Shown in pieces: positions 51,242-60,863 of a stretch of 64,000 bases of DNA. The position numbers and the translations under genes were made by a program. The stretch spans positions 310,001 through 374,000 of the forward strand of contig JADKFS010000001.1 in the NCBI GenBank assembly GCA_016717335.1. Direction: 5' to 3'. The notes beneath the pieces were generated by a model. The model was not told the DNA's origin and did no database searches. It was given only the letters and a program-made list of their open reading frames with translations. Origin of the DNA: Candidatus Ribeiella danica. Lineage in GTDB: Bacteria; Chloroflexota; Chloroflexia; Chloroflexales; Roseiflexaceae. How positions within the stretch are numbered: the stretch's first letter is position 1; each line of letters begins with the position of its first letter.

Positions 51242-51988
51242 ATGACCGCATATCTCACTCGTACCACACAACCGGCCCAGGACCGCTGCGCCGCCTGCGG
51301 CGCGGCGCTGACGCAGGGGTACTACTTCCTGCGCGATCGCTCCGAGCGCTACTGCCCCACCTGCATCGCCACGCGACCGCGCTGCGACGCGTGCTCCGCG
51401 CCGGTCGGCGATCGGCACTGGACACTGCACGACAGGCGCGTGCTGTGCTCGCGCTGCCACGCCACCGCGATCTTCGAGCCGGCGGTCGCGCGCCAGCTCT
51501 ACGACGAGACAGTCGACGCGGTGGCGGCGCAGCTCGGGCTCACGCTGCGAGTCGGGGTCGAGTTTCGCCTGGTGGATGAGCCCGCGCTGGCGCAGATCCG
51601 CGCGAGCGGCAACGGTGGCCACCTGACCGAGGAGAAGACGCTCGGCCTGTACCACCGGCAGGGCCGGCTGCGCGCGATCTATGTGCTGTACGGGCTGCCG
51701 AAGCTGCTGTTCCGCACGGTCGTGGCCCACGAGTACGCGCACGCATGGCAGGGCGAGACATGCCCGCTGCTCGACGACGACGGCCTGCGCGAGGGCTTCG
51801 CCGAGTGGGTCGCCTACCGACACCTGCTCTACCTGGGCTGCACCCGCGCCGCGCAGCGCATGCTGACGTCGTCGCACCCCTATCGGCCGCTGATGGAGCA
51901 GGTCCTGGCGCTGGATGCGCAGGTCGGGCCGCCCGGCGTGATCCGGCATATTCTGGCAGTGGGACGCGGCGTGCCTTCGCAGCGCTAA
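51242..51988 (+). CDS. DA1-like LIM zinc peptidase
   Basis: A 248-residue protein. The N-terminus has two Cys-rich zinc fingers in LIM style (CAACGAAL, YCPTCI, RCDACSAPV, LCSRCH). The C-terminal domain has a gluzincin HExxH motif, VVAHEYAHAWQGE, and a downstream Glu in GFAEWVAYRHL, plus TEEKTLGLYH. This architecture matches the DA1 family, known in plants as ubiquitin-activated peptidases and also seen in bacteria. Here it would be a cytoplasmic peptidase of unknown target. The start is behind a weak GAAG. Confidence 0.85.
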   Translation: MTAYLTRTTQPAQDRCAACGAALTQGYYFLRDRSERYCPTCIATRPRCDACSAPVGDRHWTLHDRRVLCSRCHATAIFEPAVARQLYDETVDAVAAQLGLTLRVGVEFRLVDEPALAQIRASGNGGHLTEEKTLGLYHRQGRLRAIYVLYGLPKLLFRTVVAHEYAHAWQGETCPLLDDDGLREGFAEWVAYRHLLYLGCTRAAQRMLTSSHPYRPLMEQVLALDAQVGPPGVIRHILAVGRGVPSQR

Positions 51989-52023
51989 GACATGGTTCTG
52001 GCGAACCTTACAGTTCGGGGCGG

Positions 52024-52346
52024 GGGTGTGGAGGCGGGCTTCGCCCGCCTCCACACCCTTTCGGGGGTAGGTTTTCTTGTGCATGGCGTCGCCGTGCGCC
52101 GGATCACCCCACCCCCTGCCCCCGCCCCTGCCAGGGGCGGGGGAAACGGTAGCTCGGCACGGGGTTTCGGCTCCGCCGAAACCCCGTGCCGAGCCAATAA
52201 TCCCCCCTCTCCCGTTGGGAGAGGGGGCAGGGGGTGAGGGCCTGCGGGGCATCAGCATGCGCTGGAAAAAGACCTACCCCCGAAAGGCCCCCGCACCCCC
52301 ACTTGGGAGGTTTGGAGGGGCCTTCGGCCCCTCCAAACCTCCCAAG
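52024..52346. repeat. Composite element with three perfect hairpins (site H7)
   Basis: Stem A: GGGTGTGGAGGCGGGC (52024-52039 with 52043-52058). Stem B: GCTCGGCACGGGGTTTCGGC (52152-52171 with 52175-52194), set between two inverted REP halves (52108-52142 and 52203-52238). Stem C: 21 bp (52302-52322 with 52326-52346). All three are exact, with 3-base loops. An outer inverted repeat (TTTCGGGGGTAGGT near 52059 and ACCTACCCCCGAAA near 52272) brackets stem B. The 51989-52371 gap is filled by this. Confidence 0.92.
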
Positions 52347-52359
52347 TGTAAAGTTGCTG

Positions 52360-52365
52360 TATAAT
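52360..52365 (+). promoter_or_regulatory. -10 box abutting the VWA start codon
   Basis: TATAAT ends six bases before the ATG at 52372, so the mRNA would start at the A of ATG. Stem C of site H7 covers the -35 region. No ribosome site is present. Confidence 0.7.
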
Positions 52366-52371
52366 CCACAC

Positions 52372-53727
52372 ATGCCGACCCTGACCCTCCAGCTCACCCC
52401 GCAGCAGCCCGTGCTCGGCTGGCTGAACGAGCCGCAGCTGTGCTACATGCTGCTGAGCATCGCGGCCCCGCATCCGAGCGGCGCGCTGCCGGTCAACTGG
52501 GCGCTGGTGGCCGATGCCAGCCGCTCGATGCGCATCCCGATCGTCGACGAGGCGCAGTTCCGCGCGCTCCTGCGGTCCGGCGGCGCTCAGGAGACTCTGG
52601 TGGACGGCGTGCCGGTCTGGCAGCTGACCGCGCCGGTGCCGCCGGAGATTCGCGCCGCGGCGCCGAGCGCGCTGGAGTTCGTGGCCCGCGCGCTCCACAG
52701 CGTCGTCGAGCAGCTCGACGGGCGCGACCGCTTCGCGCTGGTGGCCTGCGCCGAGGAGGCGCTGCTGCTGACCCGCAGCACGTCGGGCGCCGATCGGGTC
52801 GAGCTGGTGCGCGGCATCGCGCGTCTCAAGACCCTCAACCTGGGCGAGCAGACCGACCTGGCGCAGGGGATCGAGCTGGGGCTGAGCGAGCTGCGGCGCG
52901 GCCGGGCAGCCCAGAGCGCGCCGGCGCGGGCCGAGCTGCTGCTGCTGACCGATGGCTTCACCCGGCGACCCGACGAGTGCCTGCGGCTCGCCGACGCCGC
53001 CGCCGCCGAGGGCATCGCGATCAGCACCGTCGGGCTGGGCGGCGAGTTCCAGGAGGACGTGCTCACAGGGCTGGCCGACCGGAGCGCCGGCCGGGCGCTG
53101 TTCCTCCGCAAGCCGAACGATATCCCGCGCGCGATCGGCGCCGAGCTGAGCGCGGCGCGGGCGATGGCCGCGCGCGGCGTGCGGATGCACATCACGCTCG
53201 CCGGCGGCGTAGCGCTCCGGCGCATCACGCGCATCCGGCCGGCGCTCACGCCGCTCGACGAGCAGCGCGCGGCCCTGGACGACCGGCGGAGCGAGCTGCG
53301 GCTGGGCGATATCGAGGCCGGCGCGCCGGTCGCGCTGCTGCTCGAGCTACTGGTGCCGCCGCAGCTCCCTGGCCCCGCCGCGCTCGGCCAGATCGCCGTG
53401 CATGACGACGGTGGGCCGGCGGCCGAGCTGGAGCTGACCGCCCGCTACCAGGACCAGGCCGCGCCAGCCCCGGCGGCAGTGCTCGACGCGGCCGCGCGCG
53501 CGAACGCAGCGCGGCTGCAGCAGCGCGCGCTCGACGCAGCCGCGCGCGGCCAGCCCGCCGAGGGGGCGCTGCTGCTGCGCGCCGCCGCCGCTCGGCTCGA
53601 CGACCTGGGCGAGCGCCGGATGGCCGAGGTCGCGCGCGAGCAGGCCGCCGCGCTGGAGCAGGGCCGCGGGGCAAACTCGCTGGCCGCCAAAGAGCTGGCC
53701 TACGCGACCAGGCGGCTGGGTGGCTAG
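52372..53727 (+). CDS. VWA domain protein
   Basis: A 451-residue soluble protein. The metal-ion-dependent adhesion site is visible: VADASRSM (DxSxS), EQTDLAQGI and LLLTDGF. The VWA fold spans about residues 35-270 and is followed by beta-rich and then helical Ala/Arg-rich regions. Bacterial proteins of this type bind partners with Mg2+ and often join AAA ATPases; none is adjacent. The start at ATG 52372 appears leaderless. Confidence 0.88.
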   Translation: MPTLTLQLTPQQPVLGWLNEPQLCYMLLSIAAPHPSGALPVNWALVADASRSMRIPIVDEAQFRALLRSGGAQETLVDGVPVWQLTAPVPPEIRAAAPSALEFVARALHSVVEQLDGRDRFALVACAEEALLLTRSTSGADRVELVRGIARLKTLNLGEQTDLAQGIELGLSELRRGRAAQSAPARAELLLLTDGFTRRPDECLRLADAAAAEGIAISTVGLGGEFQEDVLTGLADRSAGRALFLRKPNDIPRAIGAELSAARAMAARGVRMHITLAGGVALRRITRIRPALTPLDEQRAALDDRRSELRLGDIEAGAPVALLLELLVPPQLPGPAALGQIAVHDDGGPAAELELTARYQDQAAPAPAAVLDAAARANAARLQQRALDAAARGQPAEGALLLRAAAARLDDLGERRMAEVAREQAAALEQGRGANSLAAKELAYATRRLGG

Positions 53728-54028
53728 TATAGCGTGGTAGAAATACCCCCTGGTTTGCAGGCAGTCGGCAGTAACGGTGAGCTGCATACTGCGGACTGCT
53801 TACCGAACCGGGGAGAGCTTTCCGCCGACGTGTACTAGTGTCAGCACCAAGTAGGCAGTAGGCAGTGCGCCGAGAGCACTTCAAAGCCAGACAGCGACGA
53901 AACGGGCTTGAAACGCTTGCTTGGAACGGCGCAGGTGACTCATCACACGATGTTCGCCGGGTGGGGAGGGGAGGGCGGCGAAGCCGCCCTCAGGCGTTCC
54001 CCTGATTGAATAATGGAATGGCAAAGCT
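53728..54028. other. Gap with short repeats before trpB
   Basis: GGCAGTCGGCAGTAACGG and GTAGGCAGTAGGCAGT words (53760-53868) and a 9-bp GAGGGCGGC hairpin (53971-53991, GAA loop) occur. No gene or clear promoter is seen. Confidence 0.5.
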
Positions 54029-55219
<1,191 letters not shown>

Positions 55220-55255
55220 CCGAGCATCCGCAGCCGGCGTGTTCGAACCATGCTC

Positions 55256-55281
55256 CCTGCCCCTTTTGGGGCAGGTTTTTT
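55256..55281 (+). terminator. Intrinsic terminator of trpB
   Basis: CCTGCCCC, TTTT loop, GGGGCAGG, then six Ts. Confidence 0.93.
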
Positions 55282-55323
55282 ATGATGGTGAGAAATCTAA
55301 CGATCTTTAAACCAACAAACCGA

Positions 55324-55352
55324 TTGACTCTACGAATGCTCGCGTATAAAAT
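55324..55352 (+). promoter_or_regulatory. Orphan promoter in an AT-rich island
   Basis: TTGACT (55324-55329), 17 bases, TAAAAT (55347-55352), in a 100-base AT-rich stretch that stands out from its surroundings. Downstream, 55359-55704 has no convincing frame on the plus strand; an 86-codon minus frame (55388-55648) is unconvincing. The M1 element follows, and the next gene starts at 55911. Confidence 0.6.
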
Positions 55353-55704
55353 AGGTGTGATCCGTTTGTTATCTATTTGTCATCTCTTTAGTGTCGTGCG
55401 CCAGTGTGCGCTTCGGCATGGCGCGCGGCGTCAAGGCCGTCGAATAGCCCTGAGCTGAGCCAGAGCAATGGCGCCTGCTGCAGACTCTCACGACGCACGC
55501 GCAGCCCTAGCGCGGCGAGCGGATTGCTCACCGAGCAAGGGTAACGGCTCGGCGCTCGCTGTAGCTCAATCGATTTGCCCTTCGCTCTAGGCGCCTTCTG
55601 CGACGCAGCGGAACGTACGGCAATCAGGCCCCTGGAAGCCGCGACCACGCGGCCCGGCCAATCGTCTTACTCTAGGTGCCCGTGCGACAAGATTCAGAAT
55701 GCAC

Positions 55705-55846
55705 CTAGTACAAGGTTCCGGAAGTTCGCGTCGGGTTTGGGCTGCCACGATCGGTTCTGCAGTTCTGCGGCTCTGCAGTTCTGTGGCCACAGAACCGCAG
55801 AACCAACTGGCGACAACCGGCACGCTTTTCTGGAAGGCTGTACTAA
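55705..55846. mobile_element. MITE-like element M1, copy 2
   Basis: 142 bp, starting CTAGTACAAGGTTCCGGA and ending TCTGGAAGGCTGTACTAA, highly similar to 6590-6732. The common internal text includes GTCGGGTTTGGGCTGCCACG. The central GGTTCTGC hairpin differs in length and order of words between the copies. Confidence 0.8.
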
Positions 55847-55910
55847 CCACAGCAGACTCATGGCGTTGGCGAGCAGCGAGTGCGACAGACGCCACAGAGG
55901 GACATAGAAC

Positions 55911-57566
55911 ATGAGCGACCTCGTCAACACCTCACTAGGGCAATACCAGCTGATCGAGGCGGTCGGCCACGGCGGCATGGCGACCGTCTACAAAGCCTAC
56001 CAGCCCTCGCTCGACCGGCACGTGGCCGTCAAAGTGCTGCTCTCGAACCGCGACCCGCAGTTCGCCGCGCGCTTCAAGCGCGAGGCCCGCGCGATCGCCG
56101 CGCTGCAGCACCACAATATTCTGCCGATCTACGACTATGGCGAGCAGAACGGCGTCCTGTATTTCGTGACGCAGTACGTCGAGAATGGCGTCTCGCTGCA
56201 CGATCTGCTGGGCAAGCCGGTGCCGCCCGGCCAGGCCCTGCGCCTGATCGGGCATGTCCTGGCCGCGCTGGACTACGCGCACTCGCGTGGGGTGGTGCAC
56301 CGCGACATCAAGCCGGCCAACATTCTGATGCCCTCGCCCAACTGGGCGCTGCTGGCCGACTTCGGCATCGCCAAGCTGATGAACGACAGCCAGCACCTGA
56401 CGATGACCGGCTTCATCATCGGCACCGCCGCCTATATGGCGCCGGAGCAGGCCGCCGGGCGCACGATCGACGCGCGCACGGACCTGTACTCGCTCGGCGT
56501 GGTGATGTACGAGATGCTGACCGGCCGCGTGCCGTTCGAGTCGGATACACCGATGGCGGTGCTGACCAAGCACGTGTACGAGCCGCCGCCGCCGCCGCGC
56601 AGCCTGAACCCGAATCTGCCAACCGAGATCGAGGCGGTGCTGCTGCGCGTGCTGGCGAAGGACCCCGGCCAGCGCTACCAGAGCGCTGCGGACATGGCCG
56701 CCGACATCGAGCGCGTCACGCCGCAGTTCGAGCGGCCGCGCCCGCCCAGCCAGGTCACCAGTCTGTATCAGTCCGGCGTCGATGCGTTCCAGAAGGGGCG
56801 CTGGGACGAGGCGGTCGAGCGCTTCGGCCGGCTGGTCACGCTCGCGCCCGAGTTCGAAGATGCGGGAATGCTGCTCAACGCGGCGCGGCTGGCGCAGCAG
56901 CAGTCGACATCCAGCTTTGGCCGGCCCAAAACCGAGCCCACGCCGCCGCCCACCCCGGAGAAGACCGCGCCGCCGAAGCCCCTGCCGCCCCCACGGGACG
57001 CAGATTGGCGACAGCAGCCGATCACGAACGACGTCGCGCCGGTCGCGGCCGCCCAGGACGGGGCGCCACCCAGGCGCCGCATACCGATCTGGGCGCTCAT
57101 CGCCATCCCGCTGATCCTGATCTTTGGCGCGGGTGGCGTCTATGCGATCTCGCGCGGCACCGGCGGCGACCCGGCGGTCGCGCCGATCATCACGCCCAGC
57201 GCCACGGCGACCAAGACGCCGGCGTCCACTCAGACACCCACCCAGACCCCGTCGCCTTCGCCTACTCAGACGCCCACCCAGACGCCAAAGCCCTCGGCCA
57301 CGCCCACGGCGACATCCACCAACGCGCCTGAGCCCACTGCAACCAACAAGCCGACCGCCAAGCCGACTATCAAGCCAACGCCGCGGCCGAAGCCGACCGC
57401 AACGCTCGAGCCGCCGACGCCCGAGCCGCCGCCACCGCCGACGCCCGAGCCGCCGCCACCGCCGACGCCCGAGCCGCCGACGCCGACGAACACGCCGAAG
57501 CAAGACAGCGGCGGGGGCGGAGGAAAGCCGCCGAAGCCGCCGTCCACGAAGACGCCGCGCCGGTAG
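55911..57566 (+). CDS. PknB-like Ser/Thr kinase with Pro/Thr-rich tail
   Basis: A 551-residue transmembrane kinase. The Gly loop is GHGGMATVYK (19-28), Lys41, the catalytic loop HRDIKPAN (Asp132) and DFGIAK (Asp150); MAPEQAAG is the APE motif. After the kinase comes a TPR-like stretch (SGVDAFQKGRWDEAVERF), a transmembrane segment (IPIWALIAIPLILIFGAGGV) and an external Thr/Pro-rich tail with repeated PTPEPPPP. The tail lacks PASTA repeats. Ribosome site GAGGGAC. Secreted and surface proteins follow downstream. Confidence 0.95.
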   Translation: MSDLVNTSLGQYQLIEAVGHGGMATVYKAYQPSLDRHVAVKVLLSNRDPQFAARFKREARAIAALQHHNILPIYDYGEQNGVLYFVTQYVENGVSLHDLLGKPVPPGQALRLIGHVLAALDYAHSRGVVHRDIKPANILMPSPNWALLADFGIAKLMNDSQHLTMTGFIIGTAAYMAPEQAAGRTIDARTDLYSLGVVMYEMLTGRVPFESDTPMAVLTKHVYEPPPPPRSLNPNLPTEIEAVLLRVLAKDPGQRYQSAADMAADIERVTPQFERPRPPSQVTSLYQSGVDAFQKGRWDEAVERFGRLVTLAPEFEDAGMLLNAARLAQQQSTSSFGRPKTEPTPPPTPEKTAPPKPLPPPRDADWRQQPITNDVAPVAAAQDGAPPRRRIPIWALIAIPLILIFGAGGVYAISRGTGGDPAVAPIITPSATATKTPASTQTPTQTPSPSPTQTPTQTPKPSATPTATSTNAPEPTATNKPTAKPTIKPTPRPKPTATLEPPTPEPPPPPTPEPPPPPTPEPPTPTNTPKQDSGGGGGKPPKPPSTKTPRR

Positions 57567-57712
57567 GCCTACCTGGGAGCGAGTCAAGGCAGTGCGCAGA
57601 ACGGTCAGCCGCGATCAAGCGCGCGGGCCCGCTGTGGCCTGGCGCATCCGGCTCGATCGGGCTGCGAACTGCCGTAGGAGGAGGAAAGGGTGAAGCCGAA
57701 AGGAGCACGGTT

Positions 57713-60475
57713 GTGAAATCACGTCTGTCAAAAACCTTTGCCCTCATCTTCTGCCTGCTGCTGGCGGCCGCTGTGCCGGCAGCGGCCGCGCCGGCGCCTG
57801 CTGAACCACAAGCGTGGGCACCTGGGAAGGTGGGTCGCCAGAACACGACCCAGATGCTTCAGTTTATCGCAAATGCAGGTCAGCTCGCCGACGGGGCGCG
57901 CTACCAGGTTCAGGGGTCGAGCACAGCGCTCTTTCTCGCCGACGACGCCATCTGGATCACCCTGTTCGACAAAGAGACGCTGGCGGCCGTCCGAGCAGAG
58001 TCGCCGCTGACCGCGTCCCACGGATTCAGAGCCGATCACCCGCAGCCCGCCCGGCGGTCGCACCCGATCCGCGGCGTCAACATCAAGATCAGCTTCGTCG
58101 GCGCGAGCGCGCGCCCGGTCATCGAGCCATTCGACCGCCAGGAGACGCGCGCCTCCTACTTCCGCGGCGCACAGGAGAGCTGGCGCTCCGACGTCCCGGT
58201 GTGGGGCGGCGTGCGCTACCGCAACCTCTACCCAGGCGTCGACCTGGAGCTGAGCGGGGCACAGGGCCGGCTGGCGCAGCGCATCATCGCGCAGCCATGG
58301 GCCGACCTGAGCGCAGTGCGCCTGCGAGTCGAGGGCGCGCAGGGGCAGCGCATCGAAGGCGACGAGCTCCGGCTCACCACCGAGGTAGGCGAGCTCGCGC
58401 TGCCGCTGCTGAGCGTCCAGACCAGCGACGGCCAGCCGATCCGGCCGGGCGCGTCGGCCCCGGCGATCGAGGGCGCCGAGATTATCGCGCCGTTCGCGCA
58501 AGAGCACACTATCGTGGCAGCCCCGCAGGCAGCCGCCGACCTGACCTTTGCCACGTACGTGGGCGGCATGTTCGACGACGAGGCGTGGGATATCGCGATC
58601 GACGGCAATGGCGCATCCTACATCACCGGGAACACCTTCTCGCCGAACTTCCCCACGACCTCGGGCGCCTGGGACTCCGACTGCGGCAACGACGGCAGCT
58701 GCGACTACGATGGGACCTACTTCTACTACGACGCCTTCATCACCAAGATAAACGCCGCAGGAACCGCGCCGGCCTACTCGACGTTCATCGGCGGAAACCA
58801 GAGCGACTTCGGCGAAGCGATCGCGGTCGATAGCAACGGCGCGGCCTACATCACCGGCTACACCTTCTCGTCCGATTTCCCAGTACCGAGGGCTCACCCC
58901 GAAGCGATCGCCAGCGCCCCCGCCAGCTTTGCGAAGGGCCAGCTGAGCGTGAGGTCGAGCGCGAGCGCGGCCCGATCGCCGGCAATCATTGCCAACGGCA
59001 CCGACGACATCTTCATTATGAAGCTGAACCCGTCGGGGACCCAGATCGTGTACACACAGCTGTTGTACACCGACGACCCCAGTCAGAATATCTACAACTA
59101 CGACGAGGGCTACGATATCGCCGTCGACGCGAATCGCAACGCCTATGTCACCGGGCTGACCGGCTATGATTCCTACGACGGGTTCGTCGCCAAGCTCGAC
59201 GCGAGCGGGACGCTGCTCTACGGCCCGATCTTCGGAGGGAGCAACGACGATTGGGGCAGCGGCATCGCCGTCGACGGGAGCGGCAACACCTACATCACCG
59301 GGCGGACCGTCTCGACCGACTATCCTACGACCGGCAACGCGTACGATAGCCAGTGCGGCGACGACGGCCAGTGCGACTTCGACGGCAGCTACTACTACGA
59401 TATGATTCTTACAGGAATCACGGCCGACGGGCAATTCCTCTTCTACTCGACCTACCTGGGCGGGAATAACGGCGACGCCGGCTTCGATATCGCGGTGGAC
59501 GGCAGCAGCCGCGTCTACGTGACCGGCTACACCTACTCGACCAACTTCGTCACCACCAGCGGAGCGCACGACCGCACCTTCAACGGCCTGTACGACGCGT
59601 TCGCGATGAAGCTCAACTTCAATGGATCGCCGCCGCTGTACAGCACCTTTCTCGGCAGCAGCAGCGCCGAATACGGGCGAAGCATCGCGATCGATAACGT
59701 CGGCAACGCCTACATCACCGGCAAGACCTTCGCGGACGGCTTCCCGACGACGCTGGGCGCCTACGACGAGACCTTCAACGGCGCCTCCGACGCGTTTGTC
59801 TCCAAGCTGAACGGAACCGGCGGGCTGACGTACTCGACCTTCCTCGGCGGCAGCAGCACCGACCAGGGGAACAGTATCGCGGTGCTCGGGAACGGGGCGT
59901 CGATCTTTGTCGCCGGCCTCACCTCGTCGGGGAACTTCCCCGTCACCAACAACACAAGCTACGCCGGCAACACATGCGGGGTCGACCCCAACTCGCACTC
60001 CTGCTACGACGTGTTCGTCGCCAAGATATCGCCGGTGGGCGGCTCACCGACGGGGACACGGTCGTATCTGCCGCTCATGGCACGCCTTGCCGCGCCGGCC
60101 TGTGACCCGTTCGAGCCGAACAACGATCGGAAGACCAACGCCGTCGGCATCCAGATCGACACCTCCTACCCGGCCAAGATCTGCGCCAACGACGAGGAGG
60201 ACAACTACTACTTCGACCTGCAGCGCAACGCCAAGCCGACCATCACCCTCGATCTGCCGACCAAGCTGCGCGGCAAGACAAGCATCTGGCTCTACGACCA
60301 GTTGAATCTGGATGTGAGCATGTGCGGCTACGGCGGCTCGCAGGTACTCTCGCGAATCGTCGTGTCCACCTGCCCGCCGCTGGCGCCCGGGCGGTACATC
60401 GTGCGGATCTACACGGACAATATTCTGACGGACTACGATAACGTCAATCCGTACACGCTGCTCGTGACAACCTGA
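57713..60475 (+). CDS. Secreted SBBP beta-propeller protein
   Basis: A 920-residue exported protein starting at GTG 57713 behind AGGAG. The signal peptide ends in VPAAAAPAPA. An N-terminal region (FIANAGQLADGARYQVQG, VPVWGGVRYRNLYPGVDLEL) is typical of SBBP proteins. At least seven beta-propeller repeats follow, each near 55-60 residues, with GNGASYITGNTFSPNFPTT as the pattern. The C-terminal 120 residues resemble a PPC-type domain (CDPFEPNNDRKTNAVG). It is likely a surface or secreted binding protein; ligand unknown. Confidence 0.92.
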   Translation: MKSRLSKTFALIFCLLLAAAVPAAAAPAPAEPQAWAPGKVGRQNTTQMLQFIANAGQLADGARYQVQGSSTALFLADDAIWITLFDKETLAAVRAESPLTASHGFRADHPQPARRSHPIRGVNIKISFVGASARPVIEPFDRQETRASYFRGAQESWRSDVPVWGGVRYRNLYPGVDLELSGAQGRLAQRIIAQPWADLSAVRLRVEGAQGQRIEGDELRLTTEVGELALPLLSVQTSDGQPIRPGASAPAIEGAEIIAPFAQEHTIVAAPQAAADLTFATYVGGMFDDEAWDIAIDGNGASYITGNTFSPNFPTTSGAWDSDCGNDGSCDYDGTYFYYDAFITKINAAGTAPAYSTFIGGNQSDFGEAIAVDSNGAAYITGYTFSSDFPVPRAHPEAIASAPASFAKGQLSVRSSASAARSPAIIANGTDDIFIMKLNPSGTQIVYTQLLYTDDPSQNIYNYDEGYDIAVDANRNAYVTGLTGYDSYDGFVAKLDASGTLLYGPIFGGSNDDWGSGIAVDGSGNTYITGRTVSTDYPTTGNAYDSQCGDDGQCDFDGSYYYDMILTGITADGQFLFYSTYLGGNNGDAGFDIAVDGSSRVYVTGYTYSTNFVTTSGAHDRTFNGLYDAFAMKLNFNGSPPLYSTFLGSSSAEYGRSIAIDNVGNAYITGKTFADGFPTTLGAYDETFNGASDAFVSKLNGTGGLTYSTFLGGSSTDQGNSIAVLGNGASIFVAGLTSSGNFPVTNNTSYAGNTCGVDPNSHSCYDVFVAKISPVGGSPTGTRSYLPLMARLAAPACDPFEPNNDRKTNAVGIQIDTSYPAKICANDEEDNYYFDLQRNAKPTITLDLPTKLRGKTSIWLYDQLNLDVSMCGYGGSQVLSRIVVSTCPPLAPGRYIVRIYTDNILTDYDNVNPYTLLVTT

Positions 60476-60517
60476 CGCGCAGCCCGCTCGCCGGGCGCGG
60501 CCGATGTCGCTTATGCT

Positions 60518-60550
60518 AGCGCCGGTGCGGTGTTCCTCCGCACCGGCGCT
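60518..60550 (+). terminator. Hairpin after the SBBP gene
   Basis: A perfect 13-bp stem, AGCGCCGGTGCGG (60518-60530) with 60538-60550, 7-base loop. No T-run. A REP-like CCCTCACCCCCGCCCCCC follows. Confidence 0.7.
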
Positions 60551-60701
60551 GCTGTGTGTATGCCCTCACCCCCGCCCCCCGCGCCACCGCGCCAGATTCA
60601 TCCCCCTCCCCTGGTAGGTCACAGGGCGGGAACGCTGCCCACAGTAGCGCATTTTATGGTATCCTGAACGCATAGAGCTTTTTGCCGCGAGCAACATACC
60701 G

Positions 60702-60840
60702 CTGGTGGCTCGCCACACAGATTCTGTCGGCTGAGGGTGTGTGGGCGGCCCTACGATCCACCTCCGCGCACCCTGGAGAGGCTCGGCGGAACCGCGCCCC
60801 GCCGAAACTCCCCCGCAACGTCACTATGGTAAGCCACCAG
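60702..60840. mobile_element. MITE-like element M2, copy 2
   Basis: 139 bp with ends CTGGTGGCTCGCCACACAGA and, inward from the right, CTGGTGGCTTACCATAGTGA, related to 42274-42362. The interior differs from copy 1. It ends 24 bases before the next start codon. The 60476-60863 gap holds nothing else of note. Confidence 0.7.
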
Positions 60841-60863
60841 ATGGTGTGAGAGGAGACACGAAC

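Noticed and set aside
55388..55648. An 86-codon minus-strand frame downstream of trpB
   Set aside because: No ribosome site, Arg/Ala/Ser-rich, and overlapping a region with a plus-strand promoter; coding status unsupported.
57728..59998. A 756-codon frame antisense to the SBBP gene
   Set aside because: Shadow of the regular beta-propeller repeats; no motif of its own.
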